Assembly: GCA_009925585.1 (NCBI GenBank)
Contig: RFYK01000009.1
Span: forward strand, 1-34,208
Direction: 5' to 3'
Source: Betaproteobacteria bacterium
Lineage (GTDB): Bacteria > Pseudomonadota > Gammaproteobacteria > Burkholderiales > Burkholderiaceae_C
Length of the DNA stretch: 34,208 nucleotides
Part shown: piece after piece, positions 1-8,010 of the stretch
How the letters are laid out: every line of letters starts with the position of its first letter
Numbering within the stretch: the first letter of the stretch is position 1
Made by a program: the position numbers and the translations under genes
Notes under the pieces: generated by a model
Database searches by the model: none
The model's input: the letters and a program-made list of their open reading frames with translations, nothing else
Told to the model about the DNA's origin: nothing

Positions 1-690
1 AAACGCAGTGTCGAGGACCATTTCGACACCGCCTATGAATTGGAAAATGAACTCGAGCAAGCTGGCAAAACCGAGTTGCTGAAAATTGCCCGCAGCATTT
101 CTCCGGACGACATGGTCTGCAGTTATGTGCGTCAACCCCGGGCATTGGGCCTGGGCCACGCGGTGTTGTGTGCCGAGCAATTGGTGGGCAACGAAGCTTT
201 TGCGGTGTTGTTGGCCGATGACCTGATGGTGGGTCAGCCCTCCATCACTGCGCAAATGGCCGAGCAATTCGCAGTTCACCAAGCCAGTATCTTGGCGGTA
301 CAAGACGTACCGTTGGACCAAACCAACCGCTACGGCATCGTGAGTGGCACCGCGTTGAACGACCAACTGACCCAATTGACAGGCATTGTTGAAAAGCCTG
401 CCCCTGCGAACGCCCCCAGCACGCTGGCGGTTGCAGGCCGCTATGTGTTGACGCCCCGCATTTTTGAAGAGTTGAGGATCACACCCAAAGGGGCTGGCGG
501 TGAAATTCAATTGACCGACGCGATCGCGCAACTGCTGCGCAAAGAGCAGGTGCTGGCTTACCGTTACCAAGGCACACGCTACGACTGCGGCAGCAAACTC
601 GGGTTTCTCCAAGCCACGGTCGATTTGGGTCAGCACCACCCGCAAGTGGGTGCGGAATTCTCGGCTTGGCTCGCACAAAGGCACGCCTGA
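1..690 (+). CDS. galU: UTP--glucose-1-phosphate uridylyltransferase, 5' end cut by window
   Basis: GalU makes UDP-glucose from UTP and glucose-1-phosphate in the cytoplasm, feeding cell-surface polysaccharide synthesis. The reading frame is open from base 1, and the first residues visible (KRSVEDHFDTAYELE) match the family's conserved KRxIEDHFDxxYELE segment. About 70 N-terminal residues, including the nucleotide-binding GxGTR loop, therefore lie outside the window. Further GalU hallmarks are QPRALGLGHAVLCA, LLADDLMVG, a GIVEKP segment and the C-terminal YDCGSKLGFLQA. The TTG at 40 is an internal codon, not a start. The gene ends 115 bases before nosR on the same strand. Family assignment is firm; completeness upstream cannot be judged. 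Confidence 0.95.
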   Translation, partial: KRSVEDHFDTAYELENELEQAGKTELLKIARSISPDDMVCSYVRQPRALGLGHAVLCAEQLVGNEAFAVLLADDLMVGQPSITAQMAEQFAVHQASILAVQDVPLDQTNRYGIVSGTALNDQLTQLTGIVEKPAPANAPSTLAVAGRYVLTPRIFEELRITPKGAGGEIQLTDAIAQLLRKEQVLAYRYQGTRYDCGSKLGFLQATVDLGQHHPQVGAEFSAWLAQRHA

Positions 691-697
691 TCCCTTT

Positions 698-716
698 GCG
701 CTGACCTTCTCAGCGC
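698..716 (+). terminator. GC-rich hairpin after galU, no U-tract
   Basis: A perfect 7-bp stem (GCGCTGA at 698-704 and TCAGCGC at 710-716) closes a 5-base loop, starting 8 bases after the galU stop. No run of T follows, so it does not meet the classical intrinsic-terminator pattern. It may still act as a 3'-end or RNA-stability hairpin. A second inverted repeat (AACCAC at 741-746, GTGGTT at 758-763) sits further along in the leader of the next gene. Confidence 0.35.
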
Positions 717-805
717 GCCAGAACAGTCCCCAACACGACCAACCACCGCCTGTGGCTGTGGTTAACCCTATGCGCCTGAGTGTTATAAATCCACAGGTTC
801 ATGGG

Positions 806-2968
806 ATGCGTATGTCTTTGAAGTGTTTATTGCAGTCAGGTGTCCGTTTCAGTGCATGTTTGGCGTTGTACGTGTGCCATGCAGCGAATGCGGGTATGTT
901 GGTCAAGTCGGACATCGACCAAATGTTTGCGGTGCAATACATCGTCGGCGACATTCAACCCAACCTGCCGGTGTGGCCTTTGTTTGTCAAAGACCCCATT
1001 GATCCGGACGCAAAGCCAACCCTCAAAGCCTATGTGTTTGAGACCGTGGATTTCGAACCAGTGCGGGGTTATGGCGGTAAGCCCATCAATGTGATGGTGG
1101 TCATGGACGTGGATGGCAATTTTCTTGAATCGAAATTGTTAGACCACAAAGAGCCGTTGTTTCGGTCCGAATCTGGCATCGCCAAATTGACCAAATTTGC
1201 AGCGCAGTACGCAGGCTTGTCTACCCGCCACAACATCCAAATATTTGCGCACACCGCCACGCCTCGCAGGGATGAAAACTATGCTGCGCTGCACGGCGTG
1301 CAAGCGGGCACCGTCAGTGCCAAAGCAATTGACAAAACGATTGTGCTGTCTGCCGCGTCGGTGGCCATGGCACATGCAGAAGCACAGGCCAATGGCATGG
1401 TGGCTGGCGCTGCGGCCTCGGGTGCCAGACAAAAACCACCCAGCGAACATTTTTCACCATTGACATGGGACACCATGCGCTCGCGTGGCATGGTCAGCGA
1501 GCATGTGTTGACCCGCGGACAAATTGAAAAGGCGTTCGCGCTCACCAAAGCGGCGGGGGCTGACAAGTTGGCCGCTGCCAATCCCGATGAGTTAGCGATC
1601 AAACTGCATGTCGCATTGGTCAGCTTGCCCTCGATTGGTCGCAACCTGTTGGACAACGATGGCTGGCGATTGCTCAGCACCAATCGACGTCTGTCGCATG
1701 CGTTGTTGGTGACCGAGTCTGGCCCGATGGCACGCATGAGTTATGAAAGCCAGCGACTCATGCAGGAATTGCCATTTGTCGTCAAGCAAAACGGACGAGA
1801 GTTGAAGTTGCGATTGATGTCTTTTGACAAGGGTTTGCGTGTTCCAGGCTATCCGGAAACCACACGGGCGTATTTTTTGATCGCTGACAACGCCACACCC
1901 TTGGACCCTGCTGCAGCATTTGAATTGGATTTGAAATGGGGCCGCAGGTTCGGCACCTACGCCAACCAAGTGGCGAACACCACATTTCCTTTGAACTATT
2001 CTTTCAATGGATGGCGCGCGGCCTGGTATGGGTTGATCGACACCGATTTGACCGAGTTCGAATGGGTCAGTGCATGGCAATCGCGTGGGGTTGAAATTTT
2101 GGCGCTCGTCTTGGGCCTGGTGGTGTTGACTGTGGGATTGGTCATGCAAAAACGCACCAGTGCCAACACCACATCGTTGAAGTGGTTGCGCAGTGCGTAT
2201 TTGCTGTTCACCTTGGGCTTCATCGGTTGGTATGCGCAAGGCCAGTTAACCATCGTCAACATCACAGCGTCGTTGGATGAATTGCGACACGGCGGTGACT
2301 TGGGCTTTTTCATGAACGACCCCATGACGGTGATCTTGTGGGTGTTCGTGGCGGGCACTTTATTGGTGTGGGGCAGAGGGACATTCTGTGGCTGGTTGTG
2401 TCCATTCGGGGCTTTGCAAGAACTCATCAGCATGCTGACGCAAGCCATCGGCATCCGTCGTCGACGACTCAAGACGGCCATCGATCAAAAGCTCAAGTGG
2501 ATCAAGTACGGTTTGCTGGTGTTCATTTTGGGAAGCGTCTGGTTTTCTCCGTCCATGGCAGAAGTGGCCGTGGAGATTGAACCCTTCAAAACCGCCATCA
2601 GTTTGTACTTTGTGCGTGACTGGCCTTACATCGCCTGGGCGGTGTTTTGCTTGGGACTGAGCGTGTTTGTGTACAGGGGCTACTGCAGGTACATCTGTCC
2701 TTTGGGTGCGGCATTGGCCGCGACCAATGTGTTGCAACGCTGGTCTTGGATACCTCGGCGACAAGCGTGTGGGACGCCTTGCCAGACCTGCCGTCATCGC
2801 TGTGAATACCAGGCCATTGACAAGCAAGGTGAGGTCAATTACAGCGAATGTTTCCAATGCTTGGATTGTGTGTCCATCTACCAAGATGACCAACGCTGCT
2901 TGCCACTCATTCAGCAGCGCAAAGATGGCAGCCGCTTCATTCCAATTCAACCGAAGGTGATCGCATGA
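806..2968 (+). CDS. nosR: NosR-type membrane iron-sulfur flavoprotein
   Basis: NosR family proteins are inner-membrane electron-transfer proteins needed for nitrous-oxide reductase (NosZ) activity and expression. From the ATG at 806 (a second ATG lies at 812) the protein has a signal-like N-terminus and a periplasmic FMN-binding-type domain to about residue 180. About five membrane segments lie between residues 430 and 625. Two CxxxCP motifs are present, CGWLCPFGA from residue 528 and CRYICPLGA from about residue 627. A C-terminal ferredoxin-like domain carries ACGTPCQTCRHRC and CFQCLDC. Length is 720 residues, normal for the family. The usual covalent-FMN motif (SGAT-like) is replaced by HGVQAGT at residues 163-169. 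The stop overlaps the start of the apbE remnant (ATGA). No nosZ or nosDFY is in the window. I see no FNR-type box in the 115-base leader. A NirI-like paralogue is the alternative. Confidence 0.88.
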   Translation: MRMSLKCLLQSGVRFSACLALYVCHAANAGMLVKSDIDQMFAVQYIVGDIQPNLPVWPLFVKDPIDPDAKPTLKAYVFETVDFEPVRGYGGKPINVMVVMDVDGNFLESKLLDHKEPLFRSESGIAKLTKFAAQYAGLSTRHNIQIFAHTATPRRDENYAALHGVQAGTVSAKAIDKTIVLSAASVAMAHAEAQANGMVAGAAASGARQKPPSEHFSPLTWDTMRSRGMVSEHVLTRGQIEKAFALTKAAGADKLAAANPDELAIKLHVALVSLPSIGRNLLDNDGWRLLSTNRRLSHALLVTESGPMARMSYESQRLMQELPFVVKQNGRELKLRLMSFDKGLRVPGYPETTRAYFLIADNATPLDPAAAFELDLKWGRRFGTYANQVANTTFPLNYSFNGWRAAWYGLIDTDLTEFEWVSAWQSRGVEILALVLGLVVLTVGLVMQKRTSANTTSLKWLRSAYLLFTLGFIGWYAQGQLTIVNITASLDELRHGGDLGFFMNDPMTVILWVFVAGTLLVWGRGTFCGWLCPFGALQELISMLTQAIGIRRRRLKTAIDQKLKWIKYGLLVFILGSVWFSPSMAEVAVEIEPFKTAISLYFVRDWPYIAWAVFCLGLSVFVYRGYCRYICPLGAALAATNVLQRWSWIPRRQACGTPCQTCRHRCEYQAIDKQGEVNYSECFQCLDCVSIYQDDQRCLPLIQQRKDGSRFIPIQPKVIA

Positions 2969-3890
2969 GCACCACACGTCGTCAATGTTTGGGCTGGGGC
3001 GCAGGCGCGTTACTCAATGGCTTGTCAGGACAATCCGCGAACGCTGGTTGGTGGTCTTCGCGGGATGCAGATCGGTTGGTGTGGCGTGAACGCGCATTGA
3101 TCGGGTTTGGCACCACCTTGTGGCTGCGTGCCGCGCATGTTGATGCGGACCGTTTGGATGCGGCATTGAGCGACGCTGTCAAAGCCATTCGCTGTGTGGA
3201 AGCAGAGATGAGTTTGTTCAACCCTGACAGCGCTGTGTCTCGCTTGAACCGTGATGGCATGCTGATCAATCCATCTGCCCAATTGTTGTCGGTGTTGCGT
3301 TTGGCGCAACATGTGTCGGCCCGCAGTCGAGGTGCGTTTGATGTCACAGTGCAACCTTTGTGGACACTGTGGTCGCAAGCGCAAGCCGCAGGTCATGTGG
3401 CCGACAAACACCGCTTGCGACGTCAGTTGCATTTGGTCAATTGGCGTGCAGTGGAGGCAAGCCCCCATGCCATTCGGTTAAACACCAAAGGCATGGGGTT
3501 GTCTCTCAATGGCATCGCCCAAGGTTATGCGGCAGATTTGGTTCGTGCCGTGTTGCAGTCGCATGGCGTCATGCATGCCTTGATTGACACAGGCGAGACC
3601 ACCACGCTGGGGCAGGCCCCAGATCAACACGCATGGCGACTGGGTATCGAAAGCACACTTGGCGCTAAAGACCAACGTTCGATCCGCAGACGGGTGACTC
3701 CCCACGTTATTGGTCCAGTGTGAGTGTGATGGCGCCATCATGCGCGCTGGCTGATGCTTTGACCAAAGTGTTTTTCATGTGTCCACCGCAGTGGGTGGCG
3801 CGAACCGCCCGTGCTTGGCAAGTGGATGTGGTGTTGCAGAACAAGCAGGGCGAATGGTGGTCGCCTGAGAAGACGCATTCGCTGGGCTGA
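2965..3890 (+). pseudogene. Broken ApbE/NosX-type FAD:protein FMN transferase
   Basis: ApbE enzymes attach FMN from FAD to a Thr/Ser of target proteins; the NosX version serves NosR. The gene starts inside the nosR stop (ATGA). Frame 1 (2965-3723) gives a normal N-terminal ApbE body, including FDVTVQPLW, GMGLSLNGIAQGYAAD and LIDTGETTTLGQ, up to WRLGIESTLGAK. It then turns to unrelated sequence and stops at 3721. The C-terminal ApbE segment continues in another frame from about 3680 to 3890: TFDPQTGDSPRYWSSVSV, then CALADALTK, which holds the metal-binding Asp and Thr of the family. The segment that normally joins them, with the ATSGDY motif and the HHHxFDP lead-in (about 25-30 residues), is missing. 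An out-of-frame internal deletion explains both observations. As it stands no functional enzyme can be made. Confidence 0.85.
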
Positions 3891-3929
3891 CAGAATCACC
3901 GTCGCATGTGAATGGTGTCAGAGCAGAGA

Positions 3930-5003
3930 TCATGGTTGGCGAATGCCGCAGACCAACACCCCTGGATCGTTGTGTGCAATCTCTTGCGAATTTTTCGCAT
4001 GCGCCACGTCCATGTCACGCGGCAAAGGCACATTGTTTTTCACGGCGAGCACCTCGGCCATGATGCTGACTGCAATCTCAGCAGGCGTTTTGCTGCCAAT
4101 GTAAATGCCGATGGGGCCACGCAGTCGTTTCAATTCCTCGTCTGTTTTGCCTAAGTGGTCGACCATGCGTTGGTGCCGAGCTTCGTTGTTACGCCGTGAA
4201 CCGATGGCGCCCACATAAAACGCATCCGTGTCCAAGGCTTCGAGCAAAGCCAAGTCATCCAATTTGGGGTCGTGCGTGAGTGCAATCACGCAACTGCGGC
4301 GATCAGGGCGAAAGCTTTGCACCACGTCGTCTGGCATGTCGTTGGTGAGGGTGACGTTAGCCACAGACCAAGCACCACTGTATTCTTCGCGCGGGTCACA
4401 CACGGTCACCGCAAACCCATTGAACAAAGCCATGGTGGCCAAGTACTCGGTGAGTTGGCCCGCACCGATCAACAGCATGCGGTATTCAGGGCCAAATGTG
4501 TTGATCAGTCGGGTGTCATCGATATGGAGTTCGGTGGGTGTTTCGCTGGTTTGTAAGCTCACAGCGCCATCTTTGAGCAATGTGGTGCGTTGCATCAACT
4601 GGCCTTGTTCAAGCGACAACACCAACTGCTCTAACTGCTTTGCATCGGGGTCAAACTCCAACAACAATTCCAGCGTACCGCCGCAAGGCAATCCAAACCG
4701 ATGAGCTTCATCTGCGGTAATGCCATATTTCACCCGTTGCGGTGCGCCGCTGGGAATGGTTTGTGTTTCTCCCAATGACTGTCCGCCAGCATAGGCTTGG
4801 GTGAACCTGTAAATCAAATCGTCTTCGATGCAACCACCTGACACCGAGCCAACCACTGCACCGGTTTCGCACAGCGCCATGATGGAGCCGATCGGGCGCG
4901 GAGATGAACCCCAGGTGCGGACCACAGTGGCCAGCAAGGCACGTTGCCCGGCGAGCCGCCAATTGCGCAACGAGCGCAGAACCATGACGTCGATGTTTTC
5001 CAT
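3930..5003 (-). CDS. XdhC/CoxI family molybdoenzyme maturation protein
   Basis: XdhC/CoxI proteins bind molybdenum cofactor and help insert its mature sulfurated form into xanthine-dehydrogenase-type enzymes. The N-terminal XdhC/CoxI domain shows TWGSSPRPIGSIMAL and GSVSGGCIEDDL. The C-terminal Rossmann-like XdhC_C domain shows MLLIGAGQLTEYLA, ALTHDPKLDD and YVGAIGSRRNN. It ends with IGIYIGSKTPAEIAVSIMAE. I chose ATG at 5003 (357 residues, starting MENIDV); the frame stays open to a TTG at 5030, which would add nine residues. It is divergent from the RsuA-like gene. No molybdenum hydroxylase subunit gene lies in the window, so the client is unknown. Confidence 0.87.
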   Translation of the reverse strand: MENIDVMVLRSLRNWRLAGQRALLATVVRTWGSSPRPIGSIMALCETGAVVGSVSGGCIEDDLIYRFTQAYAGGQSLGETQTIPSGAPQRVKYGITADEAHRFGLPCGGTLELLLEFDPDAKQLEQLVLSLEQGQLMQRTTLLKDGAVSLQTSETPTELHIDDTRLINTFGPEYRMLLIGAGQLTEYLATMALFNGFAVTVCDPREEYSGAWSVANVTLTNDMPDDVVQSFRPDRRSCVIALTHDPKLDDLALLEALDTDAFYVGAIGSRRNNEARHQRMVDHLGKTDEELKRLRGPIGIYIGSKTPAEIAVSIMAEVLAVKNNVPLPRDMDVAHAKNSQEIAHNDPGVLVCGIRQP

Positions 5004-5062
5004 GGGGCATACTTTAACGCTTACGCTCAATGTCCCTCAGCCCCTTTTGATACGTGTTTGAC

Positions 5063-5818
5063 ATGCCGCAACCTTTATTGGTGACCGATCTTTTGTATTC
5101 CCAAGGCTTTGGTACCCGTCGCATTTGCGCGGGTCTGGTGCAACAAGGCTTGGTGAAATTTGATTTGGGTGCGGGATTGGTCAACGTGATCGACACCAAC
5201 GCGATGGTGGAGGCCACGCAAGCCATGGCCTTCATGGTGCAAGGCATACTTTGGCAGTACCACGCAAAAGCCTATGTGCTTTTGCACAAACCCGCAGGCA
5301 CCGAGTGTTCCCACAAGCCATCGGCTTGGCCCAGCGTGTATTCATTGTTGCCCACGCCGTTGCGACAGCGTCCTGCCAAGACCGGCTTGCAAGGTGTGCA
5401 GGCCGTGGGGCGGTTAGACCAAGACACCACTGGCATGCTGTTGCTGAGCGACGATGGCCAGTTCATTCACCGCATGAGTTCACCCAAACACCATGTGCCC
5501 AAGGTGTATGCCTTATGCACGGAAGACGCGCTCAATGAAGCCGTGGTTGACAAGCTCATGAAGGGGGTGGTGTTGAATGACGACCCCAAACCCGTCAAGG
5601 CCGCTGCTTGTGTGCTGATGGGAACCCACCAGATGCAATTGACGTTGACTGAAGGCAAATACCACCAAGTCAAACGCATGCTGGCGGCCACGGGTCACAA
5701 GGTGGTGCAGTTGCACCGTTGTCAAATCGGCGAAATGACATTGGATGATGAATTGGCGCCTGGTCAATGGCGATGGCTAACCGCGAAAGAACGCGAATCG
5801 CTGACCCGCAAGCCCTGA
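5063..5818 (+). CDS. RsuA/RluB/E/F-family rRNA pseudouridine synthase
   Basis: This is a cytoplasmic enzyme converting a uridine of ribosomal RNA to pseudouridine; 16S rRNA position 516 (RsuA) is the likeliest target. The catalytic motif VGRLDQDTTGMLLLS, with its catalytic Asp, is intact. Other family elements are YVLLHKPAG, HVPKVYAL and the EGKYHQVKRMLAATGHKV block near the C-terminus. A short S4-like N-terminal region (LLYSQGFGTRRICAGLVQQG) precedes them. I chose ATG 5063 over the in-frame GTG at 5054 because MPQPLLVTDLL is a natural beginning; neither has a strong ribosome-binding site. Length is 251 residues. It converges with the hydrolase gene with a 13-base gap. Confidence 0.88.
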   Translation: MPQPLLVTDLLYSQGFGTRRICAGLVQQGLVKFDLGAGLVNVIDTNAMVEATQAMAFMVQGILWQYHAKAYVLLHKPAGTECSHKPSAWPSVYSLLPTPLRQRPAKTGLQGVQAVGRLDQDTTGMLLLSDDGQFIHRMSSPKHHVPKVYALCTEDALNEAVVDKLMKGVVLNDDPKPVKAAACVLMGTHQMQLTLTEGKYHQVKRMLAATGHKVVQLHRCQIGEMTLDDELAPGQWRWLTAKERESLTRKP

Positions 5819-5831
5819 GTACCGAAAGCGT

Positions 5832-6599
5832 TCAAGGTAAATGTTTTAAAAAATGGGTGACCAATTCGAGGCTTTGGGTGGGTTGGTCCCGGTGCGGTGA
5901 ATGTCCGCAGTCTGGCAGCACCTCGCGTTGAACATGGCCTTGGGTTTGCAATTCTTCGATATGCCGCAAACTGCCGTACATATCGTCCACCCCTTGCATG
6001 GCAAGCACCGGTGTTGTGATGTCTTGGCAAGTTTGGCGAATGTCAAAACTTCGAAAGGCATCGGACAACCAAACATCGTTCCATTGCCAAAATGCAGCGT
6101 CAACATCCGCGTGATAACGCGATAGTTTCTGTCGCAAGTCGCCTGTTTCAAATGCCTTTTTGGCCGCCGTGATGGAACGCAGGCTGATGTCTTCCACCCA
6201 CAAGTGCGGTGCCATGGCAATGGTGGCGGTCACGGTGTAACGAGCCGCGTGCAGCAATGCAATCGTGGCGCCGTCAGAGTGTCCCAGCAGCACAGGTTGT
6301 TCGATGCCATGTGTTTTCAACAGCGCAGGCAACACATCCCACGCTTCGCGGTGCATGTAGTCGGGCCCGAGCCGATGAGCGCCGCGCACATCGGGAATGG
6401 TGTCGGATTTGCCATAGCCAAGGCGCGAATACAACAAGCCTGCACGTCCTGTTGCATGGCAAACAGCCAATGGCCAATCCATGCTGCGGCTGGACCACAT
6501 GGCCACCGAGCCCAACCCTTCATGCAAAAAAACAAGCGGAGCCAGCGTGCTTGAGCCAGCAATTTCTTTCACTTCAAGGGCTGAACAGGAAAACATCAT
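5832..6599 (-). CDS. Alpha/beta hydrolase
   Basis: This is a serine hydrolase of the alpha/beta fold with unknown substrate. A complete catalytic set is visible: an oxyanion-hole segment FLHEGLGSVAMW, the nucleophile elbow LLGHSDGATIAL, an acid residue in AMQGVDDMYGS and the histidine in LPDCGHSPHRDQP. SRLGYGKSD is the usual conserved loop. Length is 255 residues from the first of two adjacent ATGs (6599 and 6596); the frame extends upstream only to a TTG at 6629. There is no signal peptide, so it is probably cytoplasmic. It is divergent from the RodZ-like gene across a 141-base AT-rich gap and shows no functional link to its neighbours. Confidence 0.85.
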   Translation of the reverse strand: MMFSCSALEVKEIAGSSTLAPLVFLHEGLGSVAMWSSRSMDWPLAVCHATGRAGLLYSRLGYGKSDTIPDVRGAHRLGPDYMHREAWDVLPALLKTHGIEQPVLLGHSDGATIALLHAARYTVTATIAMAPHLWVEDISLRSITAAKKAFETGDLRQKLSRYHADVDAAFWQWNDVWLSDAFRSFDIRQTCQDITTPVLAMQGVDDMYGSLRHIEELQTQGHVQREVLPDCGHSPHRDQPTQSLELVTHFLKHLP

Positions 6600-6740
6600 G
6601 GGTGGGATGAAAGGGGTGAAACAGCACAAAGTAGCAGCAAAAAGCTAACTAAAGTTGGCAAAAAATCCAAACAAATCAGAATGGACTAATGTCTCTTATT
6701 ACAGTACATTTTTTGATTATTTGCCACAGACAAACCACTG
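6600..6740. promoter_or_regulatory. Divergent AT-rich intergenic region
   Basis: This 141-base gap separates the hydrolase start (minus) from the RodZ-like gene start (plus), so promoters for both should lie here. It is clearly more AT-rich than the surrounding genes, especially 6640-6725. A TTGGCA at 6655-6660 resembles a -35 box, but I find no convincing -10 element at the right spacing. No operator-like palindrome is evident. Confidence 0.35.
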
Positions 6741-7811
6741 ATGGAAGAAAAAGAACGCGAAGACGCTGAGCATTTGAGAGGCCTGCGAGAAACGGCAGGT
6801 TTGAACATTGCTCAATTGGCTGCCATGGCCAATTTGTCTGCGGGTCAAATGCGGCAACTCGAAGAGGGCGGCGACAATTTGTTTTACTCGCCCCAAATCA
6901 AAGCGCAGTCCATGCGCCGAGTGATTCGCTTGTTGGAGCACCCCGCACCTTCTGTGGACAACACGGGCCAATTGACAACGGAAGAACCCGCGTTGCGTTC
7001 ACCAGCCAATGTCATCGATGACATCATTCGTTTGTCAGAGAAAAATCTCAGTGGCAATGTCGTCACCTCTGCGGTACGCCGTCCCGCGCGAATGGGTGGA
7101 ATGCTTTCGCTGGTGCTGCTGGCCGCGGTAGGGTTGGTCACTTTGGCCGCTTGGCAATCCAAACAAGACATTCCTATTTCTAAACTCACCGAATGGGTGA
7201 ACCCCAACGGGGCGACAGTGCAAGCGGACGCCAAAGCATCGCCCAATTTGACTGAAGCCGTTGTTTCAGTGCCTGTGAAAACAGAAGAAGTGAAAGTGGA
7301 TATCGCGGCCAATGCTGCTGCATCAGCACCGACAGTCAATTCTCCGGCCCCTTCAAACGGCCAATTGAATACTCCACCCACTGCAGAAACAAAGCCCGTG
7401 GTTGAGACTGTCAAAACCACCGCAGAAACCAAACCTGCTGCAGAGTCCACCAAGCCGTTTGAGCCTGCCAAGCCAGACAACATGGTTGCAGCAGCCAAAG
7501 ACAAAAAAGAATGTGCAGGTGCCAACACCGATGCCACCTCCGTGTCACCCCATGCAGTCACCAAGCCAGGCAATTATGTTTATTTGCAAGCCACCAAGCC
7601 CGTGCAACTTTGCATCGACGATGCGCAACGTAACCGCACTGTCTTGAATTTAGAGCCCGGTGCTGGGCGCAGTGTGCATGGTTCGCCGCCATGGATCATC
7701 AGCAGCAACTCGCTGTCATCGGTCAATATCTATTACCAAGGAAGCAAACTCATGTTGCCTGCCAATGTGGGGCAACGAATTTTTTTAGCAGAGCAAGTCG
7801 TTAACCCCTGA
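6741..7811 (+). CDS. RodZ-like helix-turn-helix membrane protein
   Basis: The architecture matches RodZ, the cytoskeletal adaptor linking MreB to the envelope. A cytoplasmic N-terminal helix-turn-helix of the Cro/C1 type covers about residues 10-70 (LRGLRETAGLNIAQLAAMAN). One membrane span follows around residues 118-138 (MLSLVLLAAVGLVTLAAW). Next is a long Ala/Pro/Thr/Lys/Glu-rich periplasmic linker, about 160-255. A C-terminal beta-rich DUF4115-like domain (residues 275-356) contains VQLCIDDAQRNR, NVGQRIFLAEQV and related strands. Length is 356. The gene is not in the usual rlmN-pilF-rodZ-ispG setting, so it may be a second RodZ-like protein. tRNA-Leu starts 23 bases after its stop. Confidence 0.7.
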   Translation: MEEKEREDAEHLRGLRETAGLNIAQLAAMANLSAGQMRQLEEGGDNLFYSPQIKAQSMRRVIRLLEHPAPSVDNTGQLTTEEPALRSPANVIDDIIRLSEKNLSGNVVTSAVRRPARMGGMLSLVLLAAVGLVTLAAWQSKQDIPISKLTEWVNPNGATVQADAKASPNLTEAVVSVPVKTEEVKVDIAANAAASAPTVNSPAPSNGQLNTPPTAETKPVVETVKTTAETKPAAESTKPFEPAKPDNMVAAAKDKKECAGANTDATSVSPHAVTKPGNYVYLQATKPVQLCIDDAQRNRTVLNLEPGAGRSVHGSPPWIISSNSLSSVNIYYQGSKLMLPANVGQRIFLAEQVVNP

Positions 7812-7834
7812 ATATTTGCCACAATACAGACACA

Positions 7835-7928
7835 GCCTGAGTGGTGAAATAGGTAGACACAGCGGACTTAAAATCCGCCGCTTTCCTGAATAAGGGGCGT
7901 ACCGGTTCGATTCCGGTCTCAGGCACCA
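7835..7928 (+). tRNA. tRNA-Leu(UAA)
   Basis: A complete class II tRNA. The acceptor stem GCCTGAG (7835-7841) pairs with CTCAGGC (7918-7924), followed by A and an encoded CCA. The anticodon stem GCGGA/TCCGC encloses loop CTTAAAA with anticodon TAA at 7869-7871, reading UUA/UUG leucine codons. A long variable arm follows, and the T arm is ACCGG-TTCGATT-CCGGT. It sits 23 bases after the RodZ-like gene. I see no clear terminator after it. Confidence 0.97.
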
Positions 7929-8010
7929 GACGCAGCCGCATCAAGCCGGCGGGCATCCCCAGTTGTTCAAAGCCCATGCGCTATCTCTGCCGTTTTTGAA
8001 TGGATGCCAC

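Noticed and set aside
690-805. FNR/NNR-type operator before nosR
   Set aside because: No TTGAT-N4-ATCAA-like site is found; only hairpins are seen.
3811-4154. Plus-strand open frames after apbE
   Set aside because: They are antisense to the well-supported xdhC. Only the part up to 3890 matches ApbE and it is included in the pseudogene.
7929-8010. Integration of an element at tRNA-Leu
   Set aside because: No integrase, no repeated tRNA end and ordinary chromosomal genes follow.
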